64,000 nucleotides of DNA from Epiperipatus broadwayi (GCA_028023455.1 JAQFVV010000032.1:5058392-5122391); one strand, 5' to 3'. Shown: positions 17,904-30,896, numbered from the stretch's first letter. Made by a program: numbers and translations. Notes: generated by a model from the sequence alone, not told the origin.

Positions 17904-18535
17904 CAGATAAACAGATAGGTAGATAGATAAAAAGTTATATAGATAGGTAGATAAATAAACATATATGTGTGTGTATGTAGATAGATACATAAAGCGATAG
18001 ATGGATGTATTGATAAATAGATAGAAAGAAGATAGGTAAGTAAATAGATAGATAAAAAGATAGATTAATAAGTAGACAGACAGATAATTAGATAAAAAGA
18101 TAGTTGATTTTTAAAAAAAAATTATAGATAGACAGGTAGACTGTAGTCAGAAAAATATATAAATAGATAAATAAGAATAGATATTGATAAATAAGAATAT
18201 AGATAGATAGGCAAATAGAAAGATAGATGAATGGATAGATAGAGAGCAATAAATAGGAATATAAACAAGTGAATAGATATAATAAGGTAGATAAGAAGAA
18301 ATATATGCATGGTAGGTAGTTAGATAGGTAGATAGATAGATAGAAAGATAGATAGATTGATAGATAGATGGATGGATAGATAGATAATAGATAGATTTAT
18401 AGATAAATAGAACAAAAAGAAAATAAATCATTGAGTAGATATCTAGATGGATAGTTGGATAAGTGATAGATTTTTAAGATGCAAATAAAAAAATAAAAGA
18501 TAGCTAGATAGGTAAGCATCTTAGCTGGTTAATAG
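17904..18535. repeat. Degenerate GATA-family microsatellite tract
   Basis: About 630 bp in which GATA, GGTA, AATA and GACA units dominate, broken by short unrelated inserts. It looks like an old (GATA)n array that has decayed by point mutation. The minus-strand open frames within it (18122-18310 and 18147-18431, rich in IYLSIY) are repeat by-products. Confidence 0.9.
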
Positions 18536-20347
18536 GACAAAAAGCATAAATAGGTAATTAAATAAGTGGACTATTAGAAAGATTTATATATAGATATTCA
18601 ACAAGTATACACTGTTAATTTATTTGAGTATTTACTTTCTTATCAGTATTATCATTTTAGTATTTATGCTGAAGGAAAAAAAAATACTTTTTTTTATATT
18701 CTACATACAGGATTTCTTTCTAACCATCATCATAATCATTAACTGGTTTATTCATTGATATAATCATTACATTTTTTTTAAACAGACTTCAGCTTAATCA
18801 TTAATAACTTATCAGAATTATTATTAATAAGTCTGTTATTTGTTTTTTTATTCCAAACAATTTTTATTCATTATGGCTGCTCTTATTTTCAGAATAAATT
18901 TTTTTTACACTTTTCTTACTTTTTCCCATATTCTCTAATCTAATAGCTGATCGAGCCCCAGTTTTTTTTTTTACCTTAATATCTTGTAAAAAAAATTTAT
19001 TTACTAAAATTTTATATTAGTAGTTACTCCCCCCCCCTTTATTTGTAAAACAAATAATATATATATATATATTTTAGTGTTTCAATAATATACTTTATTG
19101 TACGAATTAGATTACATGAATTTGTTGTTAACCAAAGTTACATTGTTGAAAATACAAATAATAAAATTTTAAGCAAACATTAGTACATTTTTATTATTAA
19201 TTTTAACTATTTATCCTCAACTTAGCCAAGATAGGAAATGCAATCATATTAACGCTATCATTATAATTATAATTCCGTCTTTAAATTTTTTTAACCTATA
19301 AATAAAAAAATTGTTTATAAAAGGCAATATTATAAAAAAATCGTCAAAATATTACACATCTCAATAAGCAATCAGACATATAATGTAATATTTTGATAGA
19401 CTTTTTTTTTTCAATATGTTATACTCATCTGAATTTCTTAGCATAATCTACAATCGTGTCTATCTTTTAAATGTAATTAATAATTCTTTTAACCTTAGTT
19501 GTAACTGCATGTAGTAGATAATGATAAAAAAGAATAATAATAAAAATTGTATTAATATAACATAGATACACAATATAGTTGTGAATATATACAATAAAAA
19601 TAAATTTTAGTTAATATGATGTATTATGCCAGCTTGCACAATACATTATCCATTTTAAATTATATTAATTCATCACTAGTATGACAACTGCATTTATACA
19701 CTAACAAACAATTGCATTTTGTTTATGAATAAGTCGAAATAGATGTTTATTAAATATTTAAACATTTACACATGAATTTTATTTTTTATTTTTATAAACA
19801 AATATCAAATTATATAAGCTACAGGGAAATTTATTTAGATACTTCAAGTGTTGATGCTAGATTGTAATTGTGTTATTTTCTTTATGCAATTTTTGTCAGT
19901 AGTTATGGCTAATATCAAATCTAAATTCCTCTTATAAACAATGTATATAAATCCTTCATAACTTTTAGAAGATACTAATTAAAAGCTGAAATCTTTCATA
20001 TTATCCTCATTGGTTTTAATATATTTTACATTTACTCATATTGATCATAAAATAATGAATTGTCAATGAATTTATAGATTTTGTTATATTTTACATACTT
20101 GTTTTATATAATCTCTTTTGTTATTTTAAATGTTAAATATTCTACTATCTTCAGTCTTTTTACAAATGTAATTTCATCAGTCAGTATACTTTATCAGATT
20201 TATTTTAATTGGAGACAGATTAAACAGTAATTATTAAGTTTTTCATTATGGGATTGATTGAATTTGATGTAAACTTGAGCAATATTTGATTTGAAAGATA
20301 TCTTGAATTAATGATGAAATATTTAGTTGACAATTTGCTTAGTCTGT
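18536..20347. other. AT-rich intergenic DNA with a C9 run
   Basis: A run of nine C at 19029-19037 followed by a short (TA)n at about 19058-19071 is the only notable feature. A small inverted repeat built on TAATAA/TTATTA (18800-18840) is present. No supported gene. Confidence 0.55.
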
Positions 20348-20430
20348 ATTGAGGCAGTGGCAGAGTGACTGGTCCATGAATTATAATCCAATCTGTCACT
20401 TCTGGTGCTAAATTTCTTATAAAGTCTTAA
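20348..20430 (+). repeat. Short dispersed repeat, family 2 copy (SINE-like)
   Basis: It shares its distal half (CACTTCTGGTGCTAAATTTC and TTATAAAG) with copies near 35266, 36096, 41297 and 45051. The common tail is roughly CTTYYGGTGCTCAAAYTTCT followed by TATAAACTTC. The upstream half is more variable. Unit length is about 85-120 bp. Length and dispersal suggest a SINE, but I could not find clear pol III boxes, so the tRNA origin is unproven. Confidence 0.5.
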
Positions 20431-21909
20431 ATTATTTAAATATTATATTGTTTGTATGTGGAGATTTTGCTTAGCGAATTATAAATAGTTTTATGCCTCC
20501 ACAATTAGTTGGCATTTGTTGAAACAGTTTCATCAATTATTAACAGCCACTTCACCTTACTTTTTATTTTAAAAAATAATAGTAATAGTAGGATATTATT
20601 ATTGAAGAAATGTAAACTAAATATGATTCTAATCAATTGCAACTTAACATTGCCCCAGATGGAGTAATATTGTTTGATTATTGTCAAGTTAGTTAAAAAT
20701 AAAAGTTTAATAAAAAAATAATCACAACAATCATTTTAATATTCTGAGTTCTTTTGAAATTGTGCCTTAAGCTTTTTAGATCTTGTTCTATAGTTATGAT
20801 GATTTCAAGGTTATTGCTTTGCTGATTATATATTTAAGAGAGTAATGGGTATTGAAAATTTATTTATTTGTAAAAGTTGTAAAAAAATGAAATATCATAA
20901 AAGGACATAATGTGAAAAGTGTTTTATTTTATTTTTTTATATTTATCATCATTTGATAAATTTAGTAAGAAGTAACAACAGTTTTTATAAAATTAATGAG
21001 TGTTCTAGTGGCACAATTATAGTACATTTATTTGGTATATTTTGTGATATGACTTCAAACTAACATTTTTTGATTTTAAGCTGGTTTAGAATTTTTTTAT
21101 GTAAATAGACCATAGCCATTTCAGCTAACCATTCAATTCTACTTGGTAAAGTGGTATAATTTATTTTTTTATTTGCTGCAAAAATAGAGATAAAATACAA
21201 CTCATATATTCACCACCTAGCAGTTGTAAAACCTATTGAATAATACCTTATCCAGTTTGTTTCTCAATTGGAGGCTGATAGAAATGCTTTTATAATGCAA
21301 AGGATAATTCTTCTACCACACTAGTAAGAAGATATTAAAATAAACAAGAATAGATATTTAACCTTCTGAATAATTGAAGTAAACATGATCATAATGAAAT
21401 AGTTTAAGACATTTTCCTTTCCATTGTAGAATCAAATTATAAGCTCCAATGAATTTTTGGTTGTATTACCATCTATATTCATTTATTTTATTCAGCATTT
21501 ATGTTTCCCTCAAGAATAAAAAGAGAAAAAGGAAGATATCTAAAAATCTAATGGTAACAATGATCTCAACACTAATAGGATTATGATATTTCTATATTTA
21601 AAAAAAAATTATTAAATGTGACCATATTTTACATTTTACAGTCACCATGTTAACATTAGTCTGACAAAAGCAGATTATTCTAAGCCCATTACCTGAAGCT
21701 AGAAATCACTATATGTCTACTTCTTAACTATTAATGTAATATTAAGTGCTTATACTTCTCTTTGATGAGTTATAATATGTGTTGAAATACAGCGATAAAG
21801 AAGAAGAATGGATATCAATCTACATATTATAGAGACTCTTGAGCATCCCTATCGACATACCTTTCCACAACATCAATATTTATATAAAAGAGCATTTGAC
21901 AAGCCATAA
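20431..21909. other. AT-rich intergenic DNA, no gene seen
   Basis: No supported gene. The small open frame at 20505-20687 on the minus strand is unrecognised and is probably chance. Confidence 0.6.
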
Positions 21910-22101
21910 TATAACTCTATCTTCTTAGAACATCAGAAGGCAACAGGACACCCATTTAATTCTACTTTGGCTGTAATACAATATATTGAAAGAAATGACT
22001 TGAAATGTAAAATTAGAGAGGCTTGGTATATAGCCAACAACACCAATACTTTAAATTGTAAAGAATCATGCTTTCTCCTCTCCAAAACATGGATGTTCTA
22101 A
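21910..22101 (+). pseudogene. GIY-YIG-type retroelement C-terminal remnant
   Basis: A 63-codon open stretch reads YNSIFLEHQKATGHPFN, then AVIQYIERNDLKCKIREAWY, then NTLNCKE, and closes with a stop at 22099-22101. The layout EHxxxTGHPF, an 'ER...L..KIREA.YI' segment and a following Asn-containing motif is that of the second half of GIY-YIG domains carried by retroelements (EH helix, then Glu in the REA helix). The YIG half is missing or decayed upstream, where a stop occurs at 21907. It is more diverged from the Penelope copies at 4.4-5.7 kb than they are from each other, so it would be a different lineage. A host GIY-YIG gene is less likely given the truncation. Confidence 0.6.
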
Positions 22102-23615
22102 TTTACATAAATTCCAATACTATCGGCCAGATATATATATATCCCACCATTTTTTTCATATACTGATTTTGCTATGATTATGAGAATACAATAAGTTCTC
22201 AAAAGCACTCAGCTATTGTATCATTACTTTTATTAGCTTCTCTATCACTGCTTTTCAGTGAACTTATTTGTGATGCAAAACTATTTCAAAGTTCATATGA
22301 GCCACCAGATTTAAATGCAATCAGGTCTTTTGCACAATTATCTAATTAAGCATAAATGTGGAAGTCCATTCCTACTCTTGAAGAAATACACTACTGTATT
22401 TGCCTTTTGCTTTTGATATTATATGATAATAGGCAATTATTTATTTCAAAAAATTTTGAGGTAAGATAGTACTAATGGCTGTTGGCACGAATTTACTGGC
22501 ATTTTTAGTCTCATTTGCTTGGAAAATCGAAAAGATTGCTTTTATATTTTAATTAACATTTTGTTTAAAATTTGTTTTCTTTTAATCTTAAATTTCAAAT
22601 CTCTTATTTATTAAATACCTAATTTTATTTTTATTTTGTTATTAATTTACACTTTAATAAAATTGATAAAGTATTTTATATGAAAATGCAATAAATTAAA
22701 AAGACATGAATATTTTATATATTAAAAAAACAACACGCCATTTTGTTATTTAATGCAGTGTTAATAAATGGGATGAAATTTGACCGTTTTCCAAGCGAGA
22801 ATTAATATCTTTTAGCATTAAAACTAAGCCTTTAAGTTATGATTATTTATAATCAGTGTTTCTAATTTTTAAACGTAAATGAATAGTCTGTCATTATTGA
22901 TTAATATCATATTAAAAATATAAAAAAGCAATAAATTAAAAATATTATAAGTTTTTAAAAGTTAACTGCGCGCAAATTTTAATTATTTTAAAAAAATAAT
23001 AAAATAAAATTTGAATCTCACAATGAAAACGTAAAAACTGATTTAAAAGGTTGCAAATTAAACATTTATATATTCGCAGGCTTAAACTTATTTTTTTTTA
23101 TGAATGTAAATGATACATGTATTTACAAGTATAATATGGGATATATACAGATGATGATTTTAAAATTTTAATTCATATACTAATTACAGTTTTATATACT
23201 TAAGCTCAGGCTGAGTTGTAATAATATCCACTTACTTTTAAAATAATAAGTGAAATACTATGCTCACAGAATAAATTAGTTTGTATCCAAGTCATTGCTT
23301 ATAGAGTTCAATAATTCGTTAATAAACATTTTATAAACTTTTTAATAACAATCCAGAAAACTTCTTTGTCATTATTTTACATCATTTATGCCTTTTTCTA
23401 TAGATATTGAAATAAAATGGTTCCGCAAACGGTTACTCTTTCGAGCTTTTAAACAAACATTTAGTATTTATTCATTTAATAATTAATTGTATAGAAATAT
23501 ATGAATATATAAATAAAACTGCATAGAAAGAAAAGATTCCAATCAATATACCAATTCAGTTCTAACAACTTATGTAAAAGAAACTTAGACTTTAAATGAA
23601 TCGTAGGAAAAACAA
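22102..23615. other. AT-rich intergenic DNA, no gene seen
   Basis: No supported gene or transposon end. Composition remains AT-rich throughout. Confidence 0.6.
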
Positions 23616-23728
<113 letters not shown>

Positions 23729-25275
23729 TCAAAAGCAAATTAACTGAAAAATATTAATCGTATCTTTAAAAGAGAATTTTAAATAACAGATTGAAATATC
23801 TACTCAATTATAAACTAAAAAAAGTTGGAGTTGGGAGTGAGAATTTATAAAAAGAAAAGAAATAATGAAGATAGACAGTAATTATATTAGAGTAAAAATA
23901 TTATATTGAAAAGAAATGAGATGCTACAAAGAAAATAATATAGTTAAAAACAATTACTAAAAATGAAAGAAATTGGAAAAACTTGATGAAAATTTCATTC
24001 AGAATTAGATTGTTAAATACTGCAAAAAAAAGTTTATAATAAAATATTTAAGACTACTGTTGACTAAAAAGAAACAGAAATAAATAATTATCAACTTATA
24101 TTTACATATTTCGTTATGTGATTTGTTATTTGACAGGCTGTAATTTAAAAAATTTCGCAAATGTCAATTAAAATAATATAAAGCAATCTGAAATATAAAA
24201 TTAAAAAGTAAAGTGATCAATTTAAGATATTCATACTTTTTCTCCAAAGTGCTTTAGATTGTCTTATATAAATGAATTTAAGCAAAAAGGATTAGAGCCG
24301 TTCTTATCTTTTTAAAAGTTTTATCTTGTGCTTTGGATTGGGAATATTTCATATGCTCAATAAATCAGTATTGAGTTGTTAATCTAATATATATATATAT
24401 ATATAAGCATATGGGGAGTATTAATGTCTAAAAGGTTAAATAAAAATACATTTTTAAATGATTGTTAACCAAATATTGTAATAACTAAAAGATGTTTACT
24501 GTTTTCATGCCCTTTTTTTTTTAAACATACAATAGCTACAAGAGATGCTATTTATTTTTAAAGTCTGTTCTGTATTTTTTAAAAAGAAATTCAAGTGTTT
24601 TCAATCAATTTATTTCTCTTTAGAATTTCAGTTTTTTTTTTTAAAAAAAATCTTTTTAGAATAGGGCTTGTTTATCAGTTTAAAATTGGATGAGATTTTT
24701 TTGCAAATGAAACATACAGTCCATAGTAATTGTGCTTTGTTTTTGTGGGTTTTTTTTGTATAGTTTTATAAAACAATGACTCAGTTATTAGGTGAAAATC
24801 AGATTTATTTTGCAACAACTTTCAACTATACTTTGGATCTAAAGATTAATATGAAACTAGTATGAGAATATTTACCTTTTATTAGTTGAATAACAATAAT
24901 AATAATGTATTATTATAAATTCAAAAAATATCATATGATTCTAGTTTACCCAATGTCTCTTAAGAACTAATTATTTATTTTACTCCAACTTTCTCATCTA
25001 TTGCATCCCTGAATGATTAATGCTTTTCTATCTTCAGATTACATCCAGTTTCAAAATTCATCCAGATTAAAACTTTAAACTACTCTAGAATATAAATGAA
25101 CAGCACTGGATAGGAATTTAATAAGCAATAAATCTAGCATTTAATGATTATTCAAGATTATATTAGGTAGCATTACTGGAATGTAATAAATAGTTAACTT
25201 ATTTTAACATCACATTTATTGTTAAATGTTAAATTACTGAAGTGTATAGGACAGATTTTTAATAATTTTTGACTG
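23729..25275. other. AT-rich intergenic DNA, no gene seen
   Basis: Contains a short (TA)n at about 24388-24405 and several T- and A-runs. Nothing coding was recognised. Confidence 0.6.
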
Positions 25276-25584
25276 ATGGAGAGATGGATTTTCCTTGAAA
25301 TATTTGAATTATTTTTTACAAAAATTGGAAAATTTTATCTAAAAAACCTTCCTTTCTTTTATTATTGGATTGTATTGAAAGTAGATATTTTCCCTCTATC
25401 AGGATGTCAATATTCCTATTGTATATTTTATGGTCTATCAGGTAAGATTATGTTTAACCCAACGACAAAGATCACTGTGAACTTACTCCACAATATGCTC
25501 AAAAGATGTAAGCTTAGAGATAGAAAACTGTCATCATTGGACCAGGTTCGATCTGAATTTTTTTTGAGAACATGTTTGTGCTAA
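25276..25584 (+). other. Unassigned 102-codon open frame
   Basis: An ATG-to-TAA open frame whose first half is aromatic and hydrophobic and whose second half is more mixed and basic. I recognise no domain. A good splice-donor-like CAG|GTAAGA occurs at about 25438-25446 inside it, so if any part is exonic it would more likely end there. In DNA this AT-rich, 100-codon frames are uncommon but do occur by chance. I list it only because it is the longest frame not explained by a repeat or transposon. Confidence 0.12.
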
Positions 25585-27230
25585 ATACAGACAATGCATA
25601 TTGGCTGACAAGGATGATTATTTTTTGGCTTTAAAATTGTAAATATAGATTGTATATCAACCACTATGTTATTTCATTGAAAAAATTAGCATTGAATAAA
25701 GATTCTTTGTTTTTGTTTTTTTTTTTTAAAAAAAGAAACATTATTCTAATTCAAAATTACAATTAAAAATATTTCAGATTAACTTTATCAGTACTTGTAG
25801 AGATCATATGTAAAATATGCCATACTACTTAAGAAGCCATAATATATAGTCAGAAATAGATTGGAGATATTAAATTGTTGTTTTTCCTTACTAGTCTAAA
25901 CGTTATCTAGATTTTTTTGATGTTGTTATTTTTTCATAATCAGAACTAGATTATAAATCATATAGTTTAGCTTACTATTCTGAAGTACTGCTTTATTTTC
26001 ATACAATGTGGCTGATTCTTTATTTATTTAATTAAATACTTTTTTTAGATAGCGAAATTGAAGAATTCCTCACTTATAAAAAATATCAATATTACAGTAT
26101 CTTTAATTATAAAAACATATCTGACAAAAAAAACATACCAGAATTATTACGTTTCTTTGAAAGAATCAAAAGATCTATTATATTCTTTAATATTTATAAT
26201 TCTTTAATTATTGGTATAATGTAGTCTTCAATAAGGTTAACAATTATTAATTCAAAAGTATTTTGATGCTAGGGTTATAAATAATTACAAATAACTTTCG
26301 ATTTAGATTTCTAGTTCAAATAAGGCTTTAATGAATATATTTAAATTAGACATACTACTGATTTGTTACAAACATATATTTTATGTTATTTTTATTATTT
26401 TTTTAAAATCAGTATAAAGATTAAAAACAAATTTCAATCAAAAAAGATTTTGTTCAGTTTCTGAAGTCACTCTATTCCTCCTGCTGTTAAATGATGAAAG
26501 TATCTTTTGTTCTCATTATGAACTCATTTTTTTAATATTTTCAAATTGCAAATATAATTTTTTAGAGTTTTTTTATTTGTAAGCATATGTTTTTATAAAT
26601 CAAGTCCAATTTTTTAAATTTTTATATAGAGCAATAGATTAATATTAAAATCAAAAGATGCAAATTTACAAAAAGTATGGCCAGGAAGAACAATGGACCT
26701 ATCACAATGCAAAAAAGCTAAAAATTAATAATGACCTTGTTTTGTTTAGAAAGAAAGCATTTTAAAAAAAGAAAATTTTATAATAAAGATAAATTGAAAC
26801 TTGTTTTTATTTCTATTTTAATTTATTATAAATGTTTTTTAGTGTAAGTGTATTTAAAATAAAGCTTGATAATACATTGGACAAATTATTGATCAACTCT
26901 GAAATATTTTATTTTCATATTACATTATCGATTTCTAATAATATGTGTATAAAATTTTAAGGCAATGTATTTATTTGATAGATTTATTATAAAAATTAGT
27001 TACCAAGTTTAATCTAAACAACCAAACAAGCAGAGTTTTAATTTAAATATAAGTACTTAATTTAAAATGACTAGTTAACATTTCTTTTCAACATATACTC
27101 ATATGTAATCATTTGTTATTTTATATTTAATTAAAGATATAAAAATATAAAATTAAAATATTTTTTTCAGATAACTTAATTCTATTCATGTTATATAACT
27201 TTTATCATTTTGGCCTGGAATTTAAATATA
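25585..27230. other. AT-rich intergenic DNA, no gene seen
   Basis: No supported feature. Homopolymer runs are present near 25708-25735. Confidence 0.6.
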
Positions 27231-28225
27231 CACCTGGGTCTCATTTTACGCAGATTTATTTAACGCGATTTTGAAGTTATGCGATTCATGTTTCTTCGGA
27301 AGTTGAACTCTGATAATGTGCTATTACTTTAAATAATAAATTTCACACCCTTGAATCATATTGAAAGTAATAGCACATTATGGAATTCGACTTTCATCTT
27401 AGTAATTTCAATATTTTCAGTGCTTTATAATAGTAAGATTTTATGCAATAATGAAATTAAAATCATGATTTCCACATTTTATGTATAACCACATTAAATT
27501 TTACAAGATTATAATGTAAATTTGTTCAAACATTGTACGTGTTAATTTTGCATTTTAAATCACATTCTGTTTTTGCTTTTTAAAAAAGAACGTAATCAAT
27601 TATTAATCATTTAGTGTCCGCAAGTTTATTTTTAATTATTTTCTTATTAATGACACTAATCATGAACATGCTCTTAAATTCCAATGAGAGCTAAATGGTT
27701 GTATGTCTGGATATCACGAGCTTCATAAACAATTAATAAAATCATCATCTCAAAGATTAATTACTAATTACGTTGTCACCAGAAAACCATTAACACAACA
27801 TGAGAGTGAAGTTGGTGCTAGTTGTATTTCCTCTTGTGAAGAATCTGATTTTTTACCAATTTGCAAATGAACCTGTTTATCGGCAAGTAGTGATAATAAT
27901 TAAAATGTGTATAAAAAATGTCAATTACTGTACTGTAAATTATGCATAAAAATATATTGTTTTGAATAAAATTAAATATTATAGTTAAAAAAAGTTTGTC
28001 TTGTATCAATTTTTTTCAAATTTGAAATTTTCTATTAGTCATATTTTATTTCCTTATTTATTTGCGCACGAATTTTAAAGTAATTTTATGTTGGTGCTTT
28101 GCTTTTATGCAATTTTTGAAAAATCACAGTCCATATTTTTCAAGGTAAGTTACATCTATTTTTGTTTGATTTCTTTTGTGCGTGTTTTCTGAGGAATCTA
28201 TCTATCGTGTAAAACGAGACCCAGG
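27231..28225. mobile_element. pogo/Tigger-like DNA transposon, non-autonomous or decayed
   Basis: Both ends carry CACCTGGGTCTC(A/G)TTTTAC as inverted terminal repeats, starting at 27231 and ending at 28225. TA flanks each side (27229-27230 and 28226-28227), as for Tc1/mariner-superfamily insertions. Inside the left end the sequence AACGCGATTTTGAAGTTATG follows, a subterminal pattern familiar from pogo/Tigger-type elements. The element is 995 bp, too short for a full Tigger transposase plus ends, and no intact frame is present. It contains an internal hairpin (27301-27330 with 27363-27392). It is therefore an internally deleted copy or MITE that depended on a transposase elsewhere. Confidence 0.85.
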
Positions 28226-29046
28226 TGTATATAAAAGATTTTCATAAATTTATATATTTAAATGTTAATAATTTAATAAGATTTTTTAATTACAGTTTTA
28301 TAAATAAATGTTTAACTGTACTGTAAAACATATATTGCAAATTGAAATTATGATCTAGCAATAATATTTATATAAAATACTTTAAAACAAAGTGAAATTA
28401 CCTTTAACTTATTGCCCAAGATTATTTAAAAATTGTGGAGTGTATATATGTGAAAACTGAAAATATAACAACTGTCTCAAAATATTGTTACAATTACATT
28501 ACACTCTCTTATAGAGTGTTAAAAATTTTAATTAGAAGATTTTTAAATTTTAAATTTAAATGTTAAAATTTAATAAGATTTTATTGTGTATTTTTATAGA
28601 TAAATTTCACTTATGTGATGGAGCATGTATCAATTAATAACAGGCATTTAAAAATAAAATTACAATCTGGAAATAGTACTTGTCAAAAATATTTTAAACT
28701 GAAAGTGAATTTATTTTTAGCTTATTGGTGATGATTACATAAGGGTTGTAAATCAGACATTAATATTTTATACAGGTAAAAACTAGAAATATAACATTTT
28801 CCTATATATTTTTATAATTAACTTACATTCCTCAAAAATGAATTTTCAAAGATTTTTTCATATAAAATATTGTCTGATATATAACTCATGTAATCTTAGA
28901 TAATAAGCTACTAGTAAATTCATTTTTGATTTAAATTATTTCAGACAAATACTATTGCTATATGACCTGATTTAGTTTCCAATGTCACTTTTTAATTGAT
29001 ATTTTGCTTTATTATATTATAACTGAGATTATTTTTAAAAATAAAA
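28226..29046. other. AT-rich intergenic DNA, no gene seen
   Basis: Two loosely similar stretches (about 28260-28400 and 28540-28700) share ATTTAATAAGATTTT, a TTTTATA-A-TAAAT patch and CTTTTTAGCTTATTG-like wording. This suggests an old direct duplication, too diverged to delimit. No gene. Confidence 0.45.
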
Positions 29047-29122
29047 AAACTCATTAAATTATATATATATTGAATTAAATGTAATAAAACTCATTAAATT
29101 ATATATATATTGAATTAAATGT
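29047..29122. repeat. Two-copy tandem duplication, 40-bp period
   Basis: The segment from AACTCATTAAATT through (TA)n to TTGAATTAAATG at 29047-29082 is repeated almost exactly at 29087-29122. The near-identity implies a recent event. Confidence 0.9.
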
Positions 29123-29134
29123 TTATATGGATTT

Positions 29135-29421
29135 GAATAGAAATGAGGAGATAATTAACTTTTGATGTTATTAAGAAATTATCAATTACTGCTAATTAAC
29201 AGTTCCTGAAGTTAAGAAAGTTTTTTTTATAAACCTATAATATCTCTTTTCTTGGGGGTCTTTGAAGCAAAAGGATCCTCAACAAAAGAGCTATCATAGG
29301 TTTATAAAAAAACTTGCTTAGTCTCAGGAATTGTTAATTAGTAATAATTGATAATTTCTTAATAACATCAAAAGTTAAAGTTTATCTCCATTTAATGGAT
29401 ATTATCTCTTCATTTCTATTC
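29135..29421. repeat. Hairpin (foldback/MITE-like) element
   Basis: A left arm of about 120 bp beginning GAATAGAAATGAGGAGATAA and a right arm ending TTATCTCTTCATTTCTATTC are reverse complements with a few mismatches. They enclose a short loop near 29256-29281 (GGGGGTCTTTGAAG...). The right arm carries a small extra insert near 29390-29405. No reading frame is present. The whole could form one long hairpin RNA or cruciform. No target duplication was identified. Confidence 0.8.
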
Positions 29422-29455
<34 letters not shown>

Positions 29456-29511
29456 GAATAGAAATGAAGTTTTGCTATATATATATATATATATATATAT
29501 ATAGCAAAACT
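29411..29511. repeat. Two adjacent perfect palindromes with (TA)n cores
   Basis: CATTTCTATTCATTA at 29411-29425 is the exact reverse complement of 29452-29466 around a (TA)n core. Immediately after it, AGTTTTGC at 29468-29475 mirrors 29504-29511 around another (TA)n core. The first palindrome re-uses the end sequence of the neighbouring hairpin element, so it is an extra inverted copy of that end. Confidence 0.85.
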
Positions 29512-30218
29512 AAAAGAGAAGTTTAGTATAAACCTGAATATTAGCTACAATAAATTCATATCTTTTTTTGCTTAATTCTTAGTATGTTTTTAATAAAGAT
29601 TTTTTTGTCAAAAGTTTTTTATTTATTTTTTTGCAATATTTTGAATAGAAATTTAGCATAATGAAAACTAATATTTAAAAAGATTGATAGATTTTTTAAA
29701 ATTTAAGATTAAGCCTGCTATGCACTTCATTTTGGGATAATATTACTTGTCTGAAACAAAATTATTCACATGCATTAGTGTAATTAAACATTTAATTCTG
29801 TCAAACTTTACAAACTTCAATAGAAATTAAAGAACTCACTTGCAAATGTACTAAATTATCTTGAATTAAGGTTTTTACAGGAAAAAAATAATTAAAACAG
29901 GATCTGAGAATCACTATGTGATAGTTTTAAATAAGAAGAATTTTTCATAATCTGTACAAAATGAATCTATTAGTTACTTTTAAAAAAACGATTAAAGACT
30001 ATAAAGATTTTTCAAAGAAGTGATCAACCATTATTTTGATACCCTTCTACACTTTCTTATAGATAATATGTCTATGCTGTTGTTAAAATGATTTTCAAAA
30101 TATTGATGATTGTGTAAAAGTTAATTAATCATATCTAGTGAGACTTTTTCAATCTGTACAAAATTGATCAAGACAAGTTCAAAATTCTAATCAAACATGC
30201 TTATAAATGTTTTACAAT

Positions 30219-30263
<45 letters not shown>

Positions 30264-30351
30264 GCCCTGTACAGTTTGGGCAGTTGGTATAACATCCAAC
30301 TTGGGTGTTCAGGATGTCCTAAAGCCATATGCCTTATGTATATAATATTCA
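29512..30351. other. AT-rich DNA with small (CA)n(TA)n
   Basis: A (CA)n to (TA)n dinucleotide tract lies at about 30218-30258. The rest is unremarkable. The open frame at 30207-30389 reads through the repeat and is not credible. Confidence 0.6.
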
Positions 30352-30655
30352 ATCATAAATATATTATCTATACTAAACAATGTAATTAGAAGGGACTTGA
30401 AATGAGACTTTCAAGCTCCCTACATTTATGCACTCTATCTTATATAACTGATGCATATGAAAATAAATGATTCTCCAATATATGTATTTCATGCTCAATC
30501 AGCACTCATCAGTTAGTCTAGATCACCATCTTCAACACATATATACAATCAGTGCTCAGTCAGTATAAGATAGAGTGCATACATGTAGGGAGCTTGAAAG
30601 TCTGAGTTCAAGTTCCTTCTAATTGCATTGTTTAGTATGAACAATATATTTATAT
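30352..30655. repeat. Foldback element family, copy 1
   Basis: A left arm containing ACTTTCAAGCTCCCTACATT then GCACTCTATCTTATA (about 30404-30444) is mirrored by TATAAGATAGAGTGCAT then GTAGGGAGCTTGAAAGT (about 30566-30603). Pairing extends outward through ACTAAACAATGTAATTAGAAG and its reverse complement. The interior contains CAGCACTCATCAGTTAGTCT, shared with copies at 30897, 35436 and 46862. About 300 bp, non-coding. Confidence 0.8.
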
Positions 30656-30896
30656 TTAAATATTACTCATTCAGCCTGTACTCTGCTCATTCCTCTTCTG
30701 TGTATTTAAATGGACATATTAAAGTCCTATATGTCATGGGTCAGAATGACTTAAATTCATCATGAGTATGACAATAATAATTTCACCAACAAGGACTATG
30801 AGTGTTCCATTATCAGATTTTCAATAATATGGATGGCTGAACAGAGAGAGAGTGAAGAAGATTGAAACTTTCCCATTAAAATTTGAAGATTTGCTA
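30656..30896. other. Spacer between foldback copies
   Basis: About 240 bp with somewhat higher GC than the surroundings and no recognised frame. It may be a diverged interior of the same composite element, since foldback arms lie on both sides, but I could not align it to another copy. Confidence 0.4.

Noticed and set aside
18122-18431. Two overlapping minus-strand frames rich in IYLSIY
   Set aside because: Translation of the degenerate GATA tract.
25276-25584. Possible host exon ending at CAG|GTAAGA
   Set aside because: No homology, no flanking acceptor or partner exon, and the donor match alone is expected by chance. Kept only as a low-confidence open frame.
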